A DNA stretch of 64,000 bases from Narthecium ossifragum. Its lineage: Eukaryota > Streptophyta > Magnoliopsida > Dioscoreales > Nartheciaceae. The stretch is from assembly GCA_963920575.1 (NCBI GenBank), contig OY986965.1, forward strand, positions 2,851,072 through 2,915,071. The letters run 5' to 3'. A program made the position numbers and the translations under genes. This document shows positions 1-11,600 of the stretch, one piece after another. The notes beneath the pieces are model-generated. The model searched no databases. It was given only the letters and a program-made list of their open reading frames with translations, and had not been told where the DNA came from. Each line of letters starts with the position of its first letter. Position 1 is the first letter of the stretch.

Positions 1-1214
1 ACCTATCCTAGGAGAACCCGATCCAAAGATCGAGGTAGAAACACCTACTTGATGAGATAGGGCAGCTCCTCCACGCATCCCCCAACTCCGTTCGTCGGAA
101 ACCGCTCCTCAAAAGCCATCCTCCGATGCCCTAGCACCCAGCCGCATGAGAGAGAGAAGAAAGAGAACGACAAGAGAAGGAAAGAAGGAAAGAAAGAGAA
201 AGAAGGAGCTTAAATAGAAAGCTGGAATCCATCACAGCCGTCTGATTCGATCTCTCCCGATCGAGCTCCGATCTTCCGATCGGACGTGCCCTAAAGGTTC
301 TAATCAAACACATACATCAATCAAAGGCCATGTGTGCAACGCGGATGTGAAACCGACCACCATGGAGCATATTTACCAAAATGCCACTGGGTTCAAAAGC
401 AGCGATGTGATCAACCGATCGCATCCCAAGGCCAACCGGGCCAAACCACAAACCCAGACCCCCGACCTAAAGCGGTCGGACCAGGTTGGAGGTATGGGTC
501 CTCACATCTGCGGCTACGACGAGGAGGAGATCTAGGGCGTCGACGGGGAGGAGATCTGCGGCTACTATCAAACCTATTTTTTAGCTATATGACTATCATT
601 CCCATGTACATCATGGGCTAAATATCTTTCAGAGAAGAAAAATGTTTCTGCATGCAGTTAGCATAGTTTCTTGCTCGTATGAAACTGTGTTGGATGCTCT
701 TTGATTGGAGATTGAGAATGCATGTTACAAAGACGCATTTATTCGAACAATCCAAGCGAGTTGGGATTATACGTGGCAAATTTATCTGGATCCCTTGCCT
801 CTTGCACTGGGTTTAGGCTTTGTTGGATGCTTCCTGCCAGGATGACCATCTTGCTGTAAGACAGGGCTCTTGAATCCGACCGCCATCCAGCTCTCAAATG
901 CGTGTCCACAGGTTTTGGGCAGAAATCTCTCTATTGGGTACTCAATTCTGTGACCTCTTTCGTAGGAGAGTTTTAATTGTCGAGGTGTTAATCAGGTGTA
1001 TATGTAATTACCCTTTATTGTTGGATTTACTTGCTAATTTTCTAGACTCATTGACGATTTCTAGAGTTTTTGACATGTAGGAAACTAAGGATTTCCATAG
1101 GGCCTATGCATTTTTTTAAGTTTTATGAGGTATCTTGTTCATGTGAGGTAATTACAAATGTAGCAATACAGTCAGAAATATTGAGGTATTGACATATATG
1201 GAGCAATTGTTGTA
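1..1214. other. Intergenic, no gene recognised
   Basis: No convincing coding sequence. A purine-rich stretch lies at about 145-215 and short GA-rich repeats at 515-560. The first 500 bases are moderately GC-rich and could be a retrotransposon fragment cut by the window edge, but no terminal repeat or protein motif supports that. The rest is AT-rich without recognisable structure. Confidence 0.5.
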
Positions 1215-1514
1215 AGGAAAATGTTTTGTGCAAGTGAACATGTGGCATGTATAATACACATGTCACACCGATTCATCCATGTAGTCCATCGGCAGTGATC
1301 TACCGATGGAATACATCAATGAATCGATAGTTCCTTACCGATTGAATTGTATCGGTAGTGAGGTTCCGATTGGTTGATAGAGTTCATCGTGGACTGGGTG
1401 AATAATTCAATCGGTAGTTGCCGATGGACTAGATTAATGAATCGGTAGTCCATTACCGATTCGGACATGTGTAATGCACATACGATGTCAGCATGTAAAC
1501 CAATCATCGCCCTT
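1215..1514. repeat. MITE-like repeat rich in ACCGAT/ATCGGT, copy 1
   Basis: About 300 bases packed with short inverted and direct copies of ATCGGTAGT/ACTACCGAT separated by CTAGATTAATGAAT-like spacers. The right edge, read on the minus strand (AAGGGCGATGATTGG then TACATG), matches the left edge of the copy at 39271 almost base for base, so the two are one family in opposite orientation. It has no coding capacity. The edges carry ACATGTGTATTATACATG-like inverted segments. Confidence 0.7.
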
Positions 1515-2032
1515 ATTGTAATGCGATTATTATTTCCAAACTGTCTCGTCCTATTTTTGTTCTTATAAGTACGTGATTCTCGTAAATACCCATTCTTATT
1601 AGATATCACGGCAAAACCTGTCTTATTGGTATTTGCATTTGTCCCCGCCTTGATGTTTTTTATAGCAAAAAACCTCTATATTAATCTTTGTTAAATTTTA
1701 TTTAACAATTCAAATTAAACATAGTCATTCAAACCATTGAATAATTAATGAAGAAATTATTCTAGATTTGTCAATTGATTTACTTTGAGTCGAATTGGAT
1801 AAGCATAGAGATTGCGATAGGGATATTCATTTCCACCATTCCACTAGCCCTCTATGATAGTTCGAACACGTTCAAGACACATTAAGCAAATTATCCTTGG
1901 TTTAGTATTTGCTTTGATTCAATTTCACATTTGTTGGATGAGGATATTGTGATCGAGGCATTGATTTTTTAAAAAAATTTAATGAAATTCCAAAATGATT
2001 TTCTCCTTTAGGTCAGTACAAGCACTAATAAT
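1515..2032. other. AT-rich intergenic spacer
   Basis: No gene, RNA or repeat boundary was recognised. The sequence is AT-rich with scattered stop codons in all frames. Confidence 0.5.
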
Positions 2033-2274
2033 GGCCTCGTTTGGTACGAGATTAACTTTATTCTGAATTAAGAGATTTTATTCCATGTTTTGGAAATAAC
2101 TTTTTAATAATTATTTAGAATAATGAAAAAGTAGAGTATAGAATTGGAATAACTTTGTAATGATTACTTGGAATAAGAAAAATGATGTTTGAAGTTAAGG
2201 CATGGAATAAATAGTGGATTCGGAAATATTTTTCAGATTACTTTCAAAATTTATCCGCCGTACCAAACGGAGAC
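2033..2274. mobile_element. MITE with GGCCTCGTTTGGTACGAG-type inverted ends
   Basis: The left end GGCCTCGTTTGGTACG and right end CGTACCAAACGGAGAC are inverted copies around a 240-base AT-rich, non-coding interior. The size and the CGTTTGG motif are typical of small plant DNA-transposon derivatives. I could not settle a target duplication. A second, half-preserved end of the same type (CGTACCAAATGAGGCC) is at about 3169-3184, so a degraded relative probably covers about 2960-3184. Confidence 0.6.
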
Positions 2275-3406
2275 TTAGAATCCAACATTCACCTCATCTG
2301 TCCTTATAAGTTGACCCTGTAAGTTTAGCTGAGAGTGGATAAATGTTTTTAACCATCACGCGTCCTCAATGGGACAAGAATCACGAACCCACTTCTCACA
2401 TGAAGTACCTGACCAAATTATGCTCGCCACCCAATACCTCACAAATGAGGTCAATAAAACCCCTTAGGTGAAATTTTTTTAAAACTATTATATATATATA
2501 TATATATATTTTTTAATTTTTCAAATGTTTTACCCTCCAATTAAAAGGAGCTTTGTCAATTTTATTGTGTTTCCGAGGAATATTCTTAGTATATTCACCC
2601 AAGACACCGTACCAATATACCCTCTACAGTTGAACAGGAACGTAAGAAATTATTTTTACGATTAAAATATCCAAAATATCGCCTCCACCCGCCGTCGTCT
2701 TTGCGCCTCCCGCCGCCACCATTGCCGTCGTCTCCCCTCTACCCGCCGTCGTCTTTGCGCCTCCCGCCACCACCATTGCCGTCGTCTCCCCTCCACCACT
2801 CACCACTCACCAGGCACCACCCCGCCGCCCCGCCTTAGCCATCACCAGCCATAGTCTTTAAAAATCGATTATCCCATCATTTGCTAACATCACAAGGATC
2901 TCTGGTCCGCCACCACCACGTGGGTTTGTTGCACCCAAAGGCAACATAAGTTTTTAACATTTATACCTGTTTGATAAATTACCTATTATACGATCATATT
3001 TTTAAAATATTTACGAATCCACCGCTTATTTCACCCGTTAACTCCAAACATTATTTTTAATCATTACAAAATTATTTCCATTCTCCATTCTATTTTTCCC
3101 TTATTCTAACTAATCATTATAAAATTATTCTCATAATTTAAAATAAAGTTTCTTAATCCGAAATAACCCGTACCAAATGAGGCCGTATAGTTTCACCAAA
3201 TTATCAAATAAGACATTGTTATTTAAAAATTTTCAATTAAGTCATTATAATTTTAATTTCGTTTCAATCAGAGCATGTCATAAAACCCTTACCTGTTTAA
3301 TGGTCTGACTACTTTGACCAAGTTTTCATGTTGACTCCACACGGATCAATAATTAATTGGCACATGGCATAAAAATGCCATGCCATCTTATGTAAGAGAT
3401 AGATTA
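2275..3406. other. Intergenic with short AT tract and degraded MITE
   Basis: An (AT)n run lies near 2488-2510 and the 54-base tandem repeat at 2687-2794. A degraded relative of the preceding MITE ends near 3184. No gene is seen. Confidence 0.45.
2687..2794. repeat. Two tandem copies of a 54-base GC-rich unit
   Basis: The unit starting ACCCGCCGTCGTCTTTGCGC at 2687 recurs at 2741, with only one or two differences in 54 bases. Because 54 is a multiple of three, a minus-strand frame stays open across it and gives a Gly/Thr-rich repeat peptide, but no start context or homologue supports a gene. Confidence 0.8.
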
Positions 3407-4106
3407 GGGGTGTTTGGTTGCCTAAATTAATACAGTCTCATGGTCCAAACCCATATTTGATTAATTAGATGCATTAGTTGATGGAAAAGGGTGGTTTCAT
3501 GCGGCATCAATTGATGCATCACATGATACTTCCCTTGATCGTTCACCTCCTTTCCCCGAGCTTATCTGTTCGTTCGCCTCCTTCTCCTTTTCCTCGAAGG
3601 CCAGATCTAGTGGAAATAGGCCAGATCAAGCGAGGAAGATGCCAGATCCGGGCTTCCCTGACTGACCGCTTCACCTTGTCCCTCTCCCCCGTGAGGGGCA
3701 AAGTTATACCAAATGGTAAATAAATTGTCTCAAATTTTAGTTTGCCATACATTATGTAAAACCATACCTTCATCAGAAAGATATTTACATGCCGTGAGAT
3801 TTAAATATGAGTGATATAAATAAATCTAAATAAAGAATATAGCTAACTAAAAAATAGGTAAATAAAAAGTATAATACGTATCAAGAGTGGGGGTAATCTT
3901 ACCAAGAGATATAGGGGGTGATTCTAATCATTGCAATACATACCAATCAAGCAAACGATTGAATGAAACGGTTGCATCAATTGATGCAATACATACCAAC
4001 CAAATAGAAAATGAGCTAATACTACATCAGTTGATACAAACAACCAAATACATTTTTTTGTATCAATTGATGTGACATCAACCGATGCAAGCAAACAAAC
4101 ACCCTC
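3407..4106. mobile_element. Tourist-like element, GGGGTGTTTGGTTG ends
   Basis: The left end GGGGTGTTTGGTTGCC and right end GCAAACAAACACCCTC are inverted copies. The interior repeats CATCAATTGATGCA-type palindromes near both ends. The ends resemble those of the 227-base element at 21064-21290, which has a clean TAA duplication. Here the flanks are TTA and TAT, so the duplication is imperfect. The middle (3540-3870) is unrelated to the small element and may be an insertion. Confidence 0.5.
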
Positions 4107-4200
4107 TATGAAAGAGAAGACATGGGAGAGACCATGATGACGTGGCATTCAACAATTGGTCCACGTGAGGGACAAAACTGGTCAAATCATTAAGAATACT

Positions 4201-6424
4201 TGTGAGGACCCGTCCCTCCATCCCTTCGGCTTGTTGTTTACCCCAAGGGCAATTTGGGAAATTGCGCCTTGGCGGTCGTTTTCACACTGGCTGTGCACAC
4301 ACAGGCCTTGCTTGATGGTTGTGATTGTTAGAAAGGTTAGGTGGACCCGAGGTTGGGGGTTCTGGGCTTGGGCCTGAGTCCCAGCCCAAGTTCGCCTTTC
4401 AGGGCACAGAAGATCGATCACCTTTGGGTGAAGATCGATCCTGTTGCTAGCAGGATCGATCATGCATGCAAGGATGATCGATCCTACATGTGCCTGGAAG
4501 TCTTTGTCGGTGGCTTTCGAAGGACGGCCACCGCGGTGGCCGTCGCTTCCCCTGTCAGGGGAGGGGAGACTTTTGCTCCCCTCCTTTGCCTTTCCCGCGG
4601 TTTCTCCGGCTTTCCCCGGCCTTACCCCCTTCCCCTCCCCCTCCCCCTCCTTCCTTCCCCTCTTCTTCTTCTTTCCCGCGAATGCTCTGCTTCTTCCCCT
4701 GTTCCGACCGCTCCTTTCTCTCCTCCGTTCTTCCTCCTCCGGCCACCTCTCCTGGAGCTTGAAGGCTCGTTGGGTTCGTGGCGAGGCGAGGAAGATCCGT
4801 GGCTAGTCTTCGTGGATCGAAGCTGCTCTGAGGAGGTAGGGTCTTCTTCTAAACTCCGGCTGTTTGAGGGTTTTGTATCCGGGTTTTGTTTTGCTTAGAT
4901 CTCCTTGTGGAGTTGTTATTTCCCGGTTTTGAGGCCTTGAGTAGCCTCGTTGTACTCAGATCTACCAACCCACCAAGTTTGGTGGGGTTTGGTTGTGTTT
5001 TCCGGCGGTTCTCCGGCCGGAAGCACGCCGGAACCCATCTTTGGGTGATCGATCCTTCTGGGAGGAAGGATCGGTCCTCTGGTGTGGGCTTGCTGCGCCC
5101 AGTACATGATCGATCTTCTTATGGGAGGAGATCGATCATGGGGCCTGGGTAAGCATGGTTACCTTTCGTCCCGAGAATGATCGATCTTCCTGGGAGGAAG
5201 GATCGATCTTCCCTGGTGCGACTGGAAGGGTGCCCTCTGTCACCAAAGAGATCGATCTCCCTGGGAGGAATGATCGATCTTCTTTGGCTCGACAGCGAGG
5301 GAAGCTCACTGTTGCTTGGATGATCGATCCTTCCCTTGGTGAGGATCGATCCTTCAGTAGCAGAGAGGGTTTTCAAGAGTTTTGCCCGCGGGGCTTCGCA
5401 TGCAAGTGACTTTTTACGGTTTTACCCTCGGGGTTTATCCTGTAATGAATTATGTATGAATGCTCATCGCTTTGTGGTTGAACTGGGAGGGTGATGCCTC
5501 CCAGGTGTGTAGAATAAATGGGCTGACGGTATGCCCTTACCGCTTTGTGGTGAACCGAGGGAGTCATGACCCTCGGGAGTGTTTAGTATAAATGGGCCGA
5601 AGGTGTGCCCTTGCTGTGTTGTTTGTTTACGGCTTTATCATACTTATCCTGCCCTTTTTCCTGTGCATTAGACATGCTAGGATAGGTTGGGTGGGTGTTG
5701 ACTCTGCTGCTTAGAGTACCGAGTGATGGTAGTCTTAACTTCGGTTGTTCCGCCAAGTGCGGAGATCCCGCCTGGAGAAGGGGGTCCTACTGGTTGCGTC
5801 GTGTCCACCCTGTGTCAGGGAATGTCGGAGTTGCCCACCCCTGAGCAGTGGCGTTATCGGAGATATGCACCTAGGACAGGAACCCTTCGGGTTATTGATG
5901 GGATTGTGGGATCCTTGGCAAGCCTCGGTATTTGGCATCAGAGTGTGTCCGGTTGCTTTACCCTTGTGTGTGTAGGAGTTGTAGAGTAGGACCCTGCTGA
6001 GCTGTTGCTCATGCCTACCTGGACTGTGTTTGTTGCAGGTGCAGGTGGCCGCTCTGTCCCAGTGCTACCCCCTCGGTCGTCTCGTGGCAGCGGGCCGGAT
6101 CCTGACCATGTCTGAGGGTCAGGATGAGTTCGTGTGCGCCTTCGCGGAGACCCCGGTGGGTGTTGCAGTTTCTTTTTGGGGACTGTTGATCCCTTGTGGC
6201 TTTTGTACTAAACTCTGTTAACTCTTTTATTACCGTTTTTGTAATAAATGTTAATAGCTGTGGTTTAGTAGCTTGCTTCCGCTCTTTCTCTGTGATGTCC
6301 AGCTGTTTCCGCCAGCTGGGCCTTAGTCTCAACTGTTTCCGCCAGTTGAGGCTAGTGGTTGAGGTGTTCGTTTTCCCCCCCTCGTGTCCCGGCCCGGGTG
6401 CGCTCTGCGGGGCGGGGCGCGACA
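4201..6424. mobile_element. Solo LTR of a retrotransposon (2224 bases)
   Basis: The segment begins TGTGAGGACCCGTCCC and ends GGGGCGCGACA (TG..CA, with TGT/ACA ends) and is flanked by the perfect 5-base duplication ATACT at 4196-4200 and 6425-6429. There is no primer-binding site, polypurine tract or polyprotein, so this is a single LTR left by recombination between two LTRs. The length and the GC-rich ends fit large Ty3/gypsy-type LTRs, but that lineage is inferred. Several long open frames in it (for example 4341-4898) are by-products of its GC content, not genes. Confidence 0.9.
4411..5360. repeat. Cluster of GATCGATC palindromes inside the solo LTR
   Basis: The 8-base palindrome GATCGATC, or its core ATCGAT, occurs about fifteen times in two groups (about 4411-4485 and 5045-5355), often in pairs facing each other around short spacers such as CTTCCTGGGAGGAAG. 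The flanks of each pair are themselves complementary, so the units can form hairpins. The cluster is confined to the LTR. Confidence 0.8.
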
Positions 6425-6644
6425 ATACTAATGGTCTTAGAGGGTCATATCCCACATTGAAACGAAAATGAAACTATATGGTCTTAATTGAATCTTTTTT
6501 AACAACATGACCTTATTCAGTATTTTGATGAAACTATAGGATACCAATGGATAATTTACCTTTACATTTATTATGATGCATCATCGATACACCCTATAGA
6601 ACCACCGATACACCCTATAGAACCAACCAGATTGGATTTAGAGC

Positions 6645-6935
6645 GCTGATTGTACACTCAAACCATGTATATTGCACGCGCCGTCAAATCGGTAATGAGA
6701 TACCGATCAATTGATCTAGCCCATCAGTAGCACAATACTGATGGACTAGATCAATCAATCGGTATCCCACTATCGATTAAATGTGCCAATGATCAGATCG
6801 GTAGTGAGGTACCGATTGGTTGATTTAATCCATTGGTATCTCACTACTGATAGAATAGATAAATCAATCGGTACCTCACTACCGATTAGATGACATGTGC
6901 ATTATACATGCTACATGGCCATATAAACAAAACTT
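6645..6935. repeat. ACCGAT/ATCGGT-rich MITE-like repeat, copy 2
   Basis: Same family as 1215-1514: GCGCTGATTG and a GTACA stretch at the left edge, repeated ATCGGTAGTGAGGTACCGAT-type palindromes inside, and ACATGTGCATTATACATG at the right edge. Non-coding. I could not assign a target duplication. Confidence 0.65.
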
Positions 6936-8246
6936 TATTCTTGGATTTATTACTCTATAGACGGTGCAAACAAACTAAACAACTGAGCAAGAGGGGCATC
7001 TTAGACATATCACTACATACGGTTTGATTTTGACTATGATTAGAATTTTTGATGGAGGAGGGAGTATATTTTTGATATAATTTCATGGTCATACAAATTA
7101 CAGACAAACATATAATAACAAACAAAAAATCTTAATAATATGTAACTACAAATTTTATATGGGGTAAATATGTAAAATCTTCCATACTTTTCGAAAGCAA
7201 CAACTCTTTGCGTAATATTTTCGACTCAACACACCATAATTTCAAATGGATTTTTTGATACCCATAATACCATAATGTCAAAGTTATTAAATACCCTTTT
7301 ATAACTATGTTGTATTGTCCCAAATCCTCCATAATTAATCTTTCTACTCTACACTCCAGATCAGCTTCCACCTCCAACCATCATCTCCCCACCATCTCAT
7401 GCCTCCTTCAACCTAAAACCAACTCCTCCAACCTAAAATCGTCTTCTCCTACCCTTCAAATACTTCTCTTTTCTTCACCATGATCGAAAAAGGCGAGAAA
7501 ATGGCAGTAGAGAAGGTAAGTGCCCGTCCCATTTTAAAAAAAAACTCATCGTTCTTTTATTCCCGTGTCGTGATCTAATCGGGTAGTATTCGACTGATCA
7601 AGAAGGTCATTTTATTGGTACCATAATACCGATGAGTATGAATATGTATCGGTAACTAACTGCCGATAATAAAATCGGTACCTATATACCGAATAAAGTT
7701 CATGCTTAAAGTTGTATCTATAAATGATTAGTATACAAGTACCATTACTTGAAAATAGATATTGGTACACAAGTACCAATGGTCGTGTTAACGAATTCGG
7801 CACTCTATTACTGATCACTACTGCAATCGGAACCCTAGTCCTAGCAACTATTCGAACCAGGGCGTTGATAATACATACATAACGGTAGTCTATTACCGAC
7901 ACCTAACAACATTTGTTCGGTATTGTGGCGTCGAACATGCGGTGCTAATTTGATTCAAAAAGCGTCGAATTCGGCGAAAAATGTCAATTTCTTGGCATAA
8001 AATCACAAATCAAAACTCCAGCCATTCTATCAAGAACAATATATAATAGATGTATGGATTTAACAAGATAGGGTTTTAACATGGAGGAGAAGATGAGTTT
8101 TGGGTGGGGAGGACGTTGGTCGCCGACAGGGGCGCTCACCGAGTTTGAGCCTGGGTTTCTAGTTCATCGCCAGAGTTTAGTGGTCGGTTGCCATAGAAGG
8201 AGAAGAGAGTGATCGGTAGGTAGAGATATGTGGTGTTCGTTAGTTT
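6936..8246. other. Intergenic with a degenerate ACCGAT repeat
   Basis: No gene. Between about 7615 and 7910 several ATCGGTA and TACCGA words occur at irregular spacing, probably an older member of the same repeat family. The remainder is AT-rich and unremarkable. Confidence 0.45.
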
Positions 8247-8408
8247 AGGGCATGTTTGGCCGCATGGAATGGGAGTGAATCCATCGGATTCCGGATTCTC
8301 AGATCCCGGTGTTTGGCGCACCAGACGGAATCCGCGCAAGGGCAGATACCGAAATTGGCGTCCATGGATTCCAGATCCCGGATTCCATGCGGGATGCGTG
8401 CCAAACAT
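8247..8408. mobile_element. Small inverted-repeat element (MITE-like)
   Basis: The left end GGGCATGTTTGGCCGCATGG and the right end CCATGCGGGATGCGTGCC.. CAAACATG form imperfect inverted repeats about 160 bases apart, with internal GGATTCCGGATTC-like words repeated in both orientations. No target duplication could be fixed. Confidence 0.45.
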
Positions 8409-8559
8409 GAAGAAGGGAAGAGCTAGCCTTGGTATTGTGGTATATCAATATAAGGGTAGTTTGGACGAAGAGTGATGTTTGGTGTGGTGTGTTAAGTAAA
8501 ATATCACGTCTAAACATTTGGGTTGGGGTACATCGACCAAGTGCGCAAGTGTGATGTCC

Positions 8560-8690
8560 TGAGTCGAAAATGTGTCAGTGTTATTTTCGTTTTGGGCGGG
8601 CCGCTTAATTCCAGAATTTTCCACTTCCCTCCTCTTCTCCCTCGGCCCCCCTTTTTCCCCGTTTCCGCCACATCCGACACGACGGAAGTA
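8560..8690 (+). promoter_or_regulatory. Probable promoter and first leader exon of gene A
   Basis: A GC-rich, CT-rich block (GGGCGGGCC, then runs of CCCTCTTCTCCCTC) is followed by GGAAGTAAGTCC, which fits a splice donor at about 8688. Genes of this family often have introns in the leader. The first codon lies 5.2 kb downstream, of which 978 bases are a hAT insertion, so the assignment is an inference. The block could instead belong to another, unrecognised transcript. Confidence 0.35.
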
Positions 8691-11600
8691 AGTCCAGTTC
8701 CTCTCCCTCTCCCTCTCCCCCTCCCCCCCCGCTCTCCCTATAGGGTTTGCACGACACTTGTCCCTCTCTAGCGCCGCGCGCGTAGGGTTGAGGGTTGGAG
8801 TTCTCGGAGAACCCTTATTGAGGGTTTGAGCCGAGGGTTCTCGAAGATCTCTTTTTCCTCCCAATATGTCGTAGCAGCGGAGGCCATTTGGTTGCGGAGG
8901 CTCTATTGAGTGCGTATGGATGCTTCTGCTTCGCATTCTCGTGGTTTTCTTTTGTGATCTTTTGTTTTTTAGGGTTTTGTAGCCGATTTTGAATTTTTGA
9001 GGTGATAGTGGTCATACTTAGGGCTTTAGGGCCGTTTTTTTCTCCCAGTGTTTCTGCTAAATTTTTGTTTTCAGAGTGTCTATTGTGGTTGATAGATTGT
9101 TAGCTGTGGTATTTAATGGTGTGTCAGGATCGAGATAAAATGATTGTTTGACGAGTTTGATGCCCGTAATCCGTAATTATGTGGAAAATTCTCGAGGTAT
9201 GGATGCTGTGAGCAGGTTATGCATACTTTATGGCATGCAAAAATAAGTGGCAGCGTTGATTGTTTTGAAAGCTGGTACTTTATTGTTGGATAGTTGAGTC
9301 TCAAACGTTGGCTTTTTATCGTGGTCGTCTTTGTGACTCGAACATCTTCTGCTTTAAGTGGTTGATGTCTAGAGGATGTGATGTGCTATGCTGTTACTTT
9401 TTGGTGATTATACGTGCAAAAGTATTTATCCATTTTTCCTCTGCTTAAAGAAGTACTTTAGGCTATTGGAGTCATGAAGCCTCATGTGGTTGTTCTTTTT
9501 CCTATTCAGGTTGTTCTGAAGGACTGCCAGAAGCTAGAATATCAGCAAACACATTTCATGAGGTACAAGCCTTGTTCAAGATACTTGATCTACCTATTTA
9601 TCACATTATTTACAGGTTTGACAAAGAACTGGACCAAATTTTGTTATCTTGCTTTTAAGACTCGTGGTTGCTGTTTGTGTAATCCAGTTTTAAAGTGGGG
9701 GCAATTACACTAGTGAAATGGTCAGGTTAATGATCCATTGCCAACATGGACAAATCAATGGTCATGTGAACCATGTTAATGTTTGAGCTGTGCTTTCGAT
9801 GTTGCATTCTGATGTTTGTTGTTTCTTTCTTTTCATCAACAGAGTAGTTGAGTGAGATCATATTTGTTAGGTTATGGAGGATTTGTTCCTGTACTTGTAA
9901 CTTGCAAGGAACAGAAGGGCCTAGTTAGTCTCTTACGCAGAAAATGAATGGACTCTCTTGTTTTCTCAATGATGGTCCTCTCATCTTGAGTTTCTTAGAT
10001 TCAATTCTTGATGATCTGCCTCCAGGAGCTGCATCAATGATTATGGACATATGTATTTGATTGGAGAAGATCAAGTTTGGGTGGATGATATGAATTGGCA
10101 GAACAACACCCGACAGAGTGAATTGAAATGAAACTTTGATCCATGGAGGAGAGGTTGTTCTTTAGTTAAAGTGATTTTTTTGGTTTGAAATTGAACTACA
10201 GTTTTGGATGTTTGAGTTAGCTTGTGATATCCATAGAAATTTAATTTAATTGTTGAATGGTTGTGTCATGTAGATATGGGAATCCTACCTTATGGGGCTT
10301 ATAATGGGTAGAACTTTGAGGTTAACTGCCCCATAATAAAGATCAGCGTATATTTCATGTCTGGCTGTCCACTTGTCCGAAAGCTACTAGAGTTCTAGGA
10401 AATTAGCCAAGTATAGCTTCAAGTGGCAAGAAAATAACTTGCGAAACGTATTTCAGATATGGTTGTTTAGCATATGACTTTCACTGAGCTTTTTTTGTCC
10501 ATAATATGTGGAGGAACAATGAGGGAAGGCATTTGCTTTGGCTTGGAGTATGAGCATTTTCTGATTGCTGAACCTCTGTAAAAATCCATGTATTCATAAA
10601 GGGGACGATTCTCAGTTGGCTAGGATTATGCCGTGGCTACATCCAAGAAGCATCATATGCCAAGAAGCATCATATGCGAATGTTGCCCTGTTTATTCTAT
10701 CCATGCTAAGGGTATATCTAGATTCTTGGAAGGGACTCTAATCTCTGCCTGGTCATGGAAATGAGCGCATTGATATAAGTTATCCAAATGGTTTTCCTGT
10801 TTTGTATGGGACTGAGGGTGCAAAATATTTTCAAGGTGTCGAGTTTTGACTGTAGGTTTAGATAGTCAATGAGTCAGTCAGAACTATCCTTGACCAATTG
10901 ATTTGGATGCTTCTCTAATTTGTATTTGGCTGTTCTAACTGGGATTCATTAGGGGAAAAAAGAAACCAAGATTATCATCTTGTTTCATGTGCCAACAAAG
11001 TTTTGGATGTATTGAATAAAAAGCATGCTCTTTGAATACATCTTGGTTGATTCTAGCCACTATTAGATTGAAACTAATGCAGCAGTTTTTGGCATGAAGT
11101 GAAGATTGAGTTTGAGCACAATCAGTAGTTCAGACTCGGAAGGGTGTCGTTTCATTGAGTGGATTATCAAAATGGTTTGTATTTTCATCATGTTGGTCAA
11201 CACACTTGCCAGCCATGGCCCTATGCTTGGTCATTGTTGTCAACCTTGAGGATCTTTAAGAGTAGACTATTAACCTGGCTGACAATATAAGGTCAGAGTC
11301 TGTTCCCAGGATGCAAGAGTTACATACTTTTAGGTGCCTCAAGGGAGCAAAGAACAACGAAGAATTACCACTTTTCCGAGAGAAAAGATTGAAAGTTCAG
11401 AAGGTGAATGAAGATTAGATGGTGTGGTTATGTAGAGACAGACTGGAGCTGCCCTTTTATGGAGTGGGACAAGTATGATTACATGGACGTGTATACCAGA
11501 ATCAGCATCAAACCTAGGGGCGAGCAAAACCGAACCGAAACTGAATAAATTCGGTCCATTCGGTTCGGTTTTTCGGTGCAAACGGTTCAGTTTTTTTTTT

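Noticed and set aside
1316..1609. 97-codon minus-strand frame
   Set aside because: It overlaps the ACCGAT repeat and shows no protein-like composition.
4341..4898. 185-codon open frame on the + strand
   Set aside because: It lies wholly within the solo LTR, is low-complexity Pro/Leu/Ser and has no domain; the TG..CA ends and target duplication explain the region.
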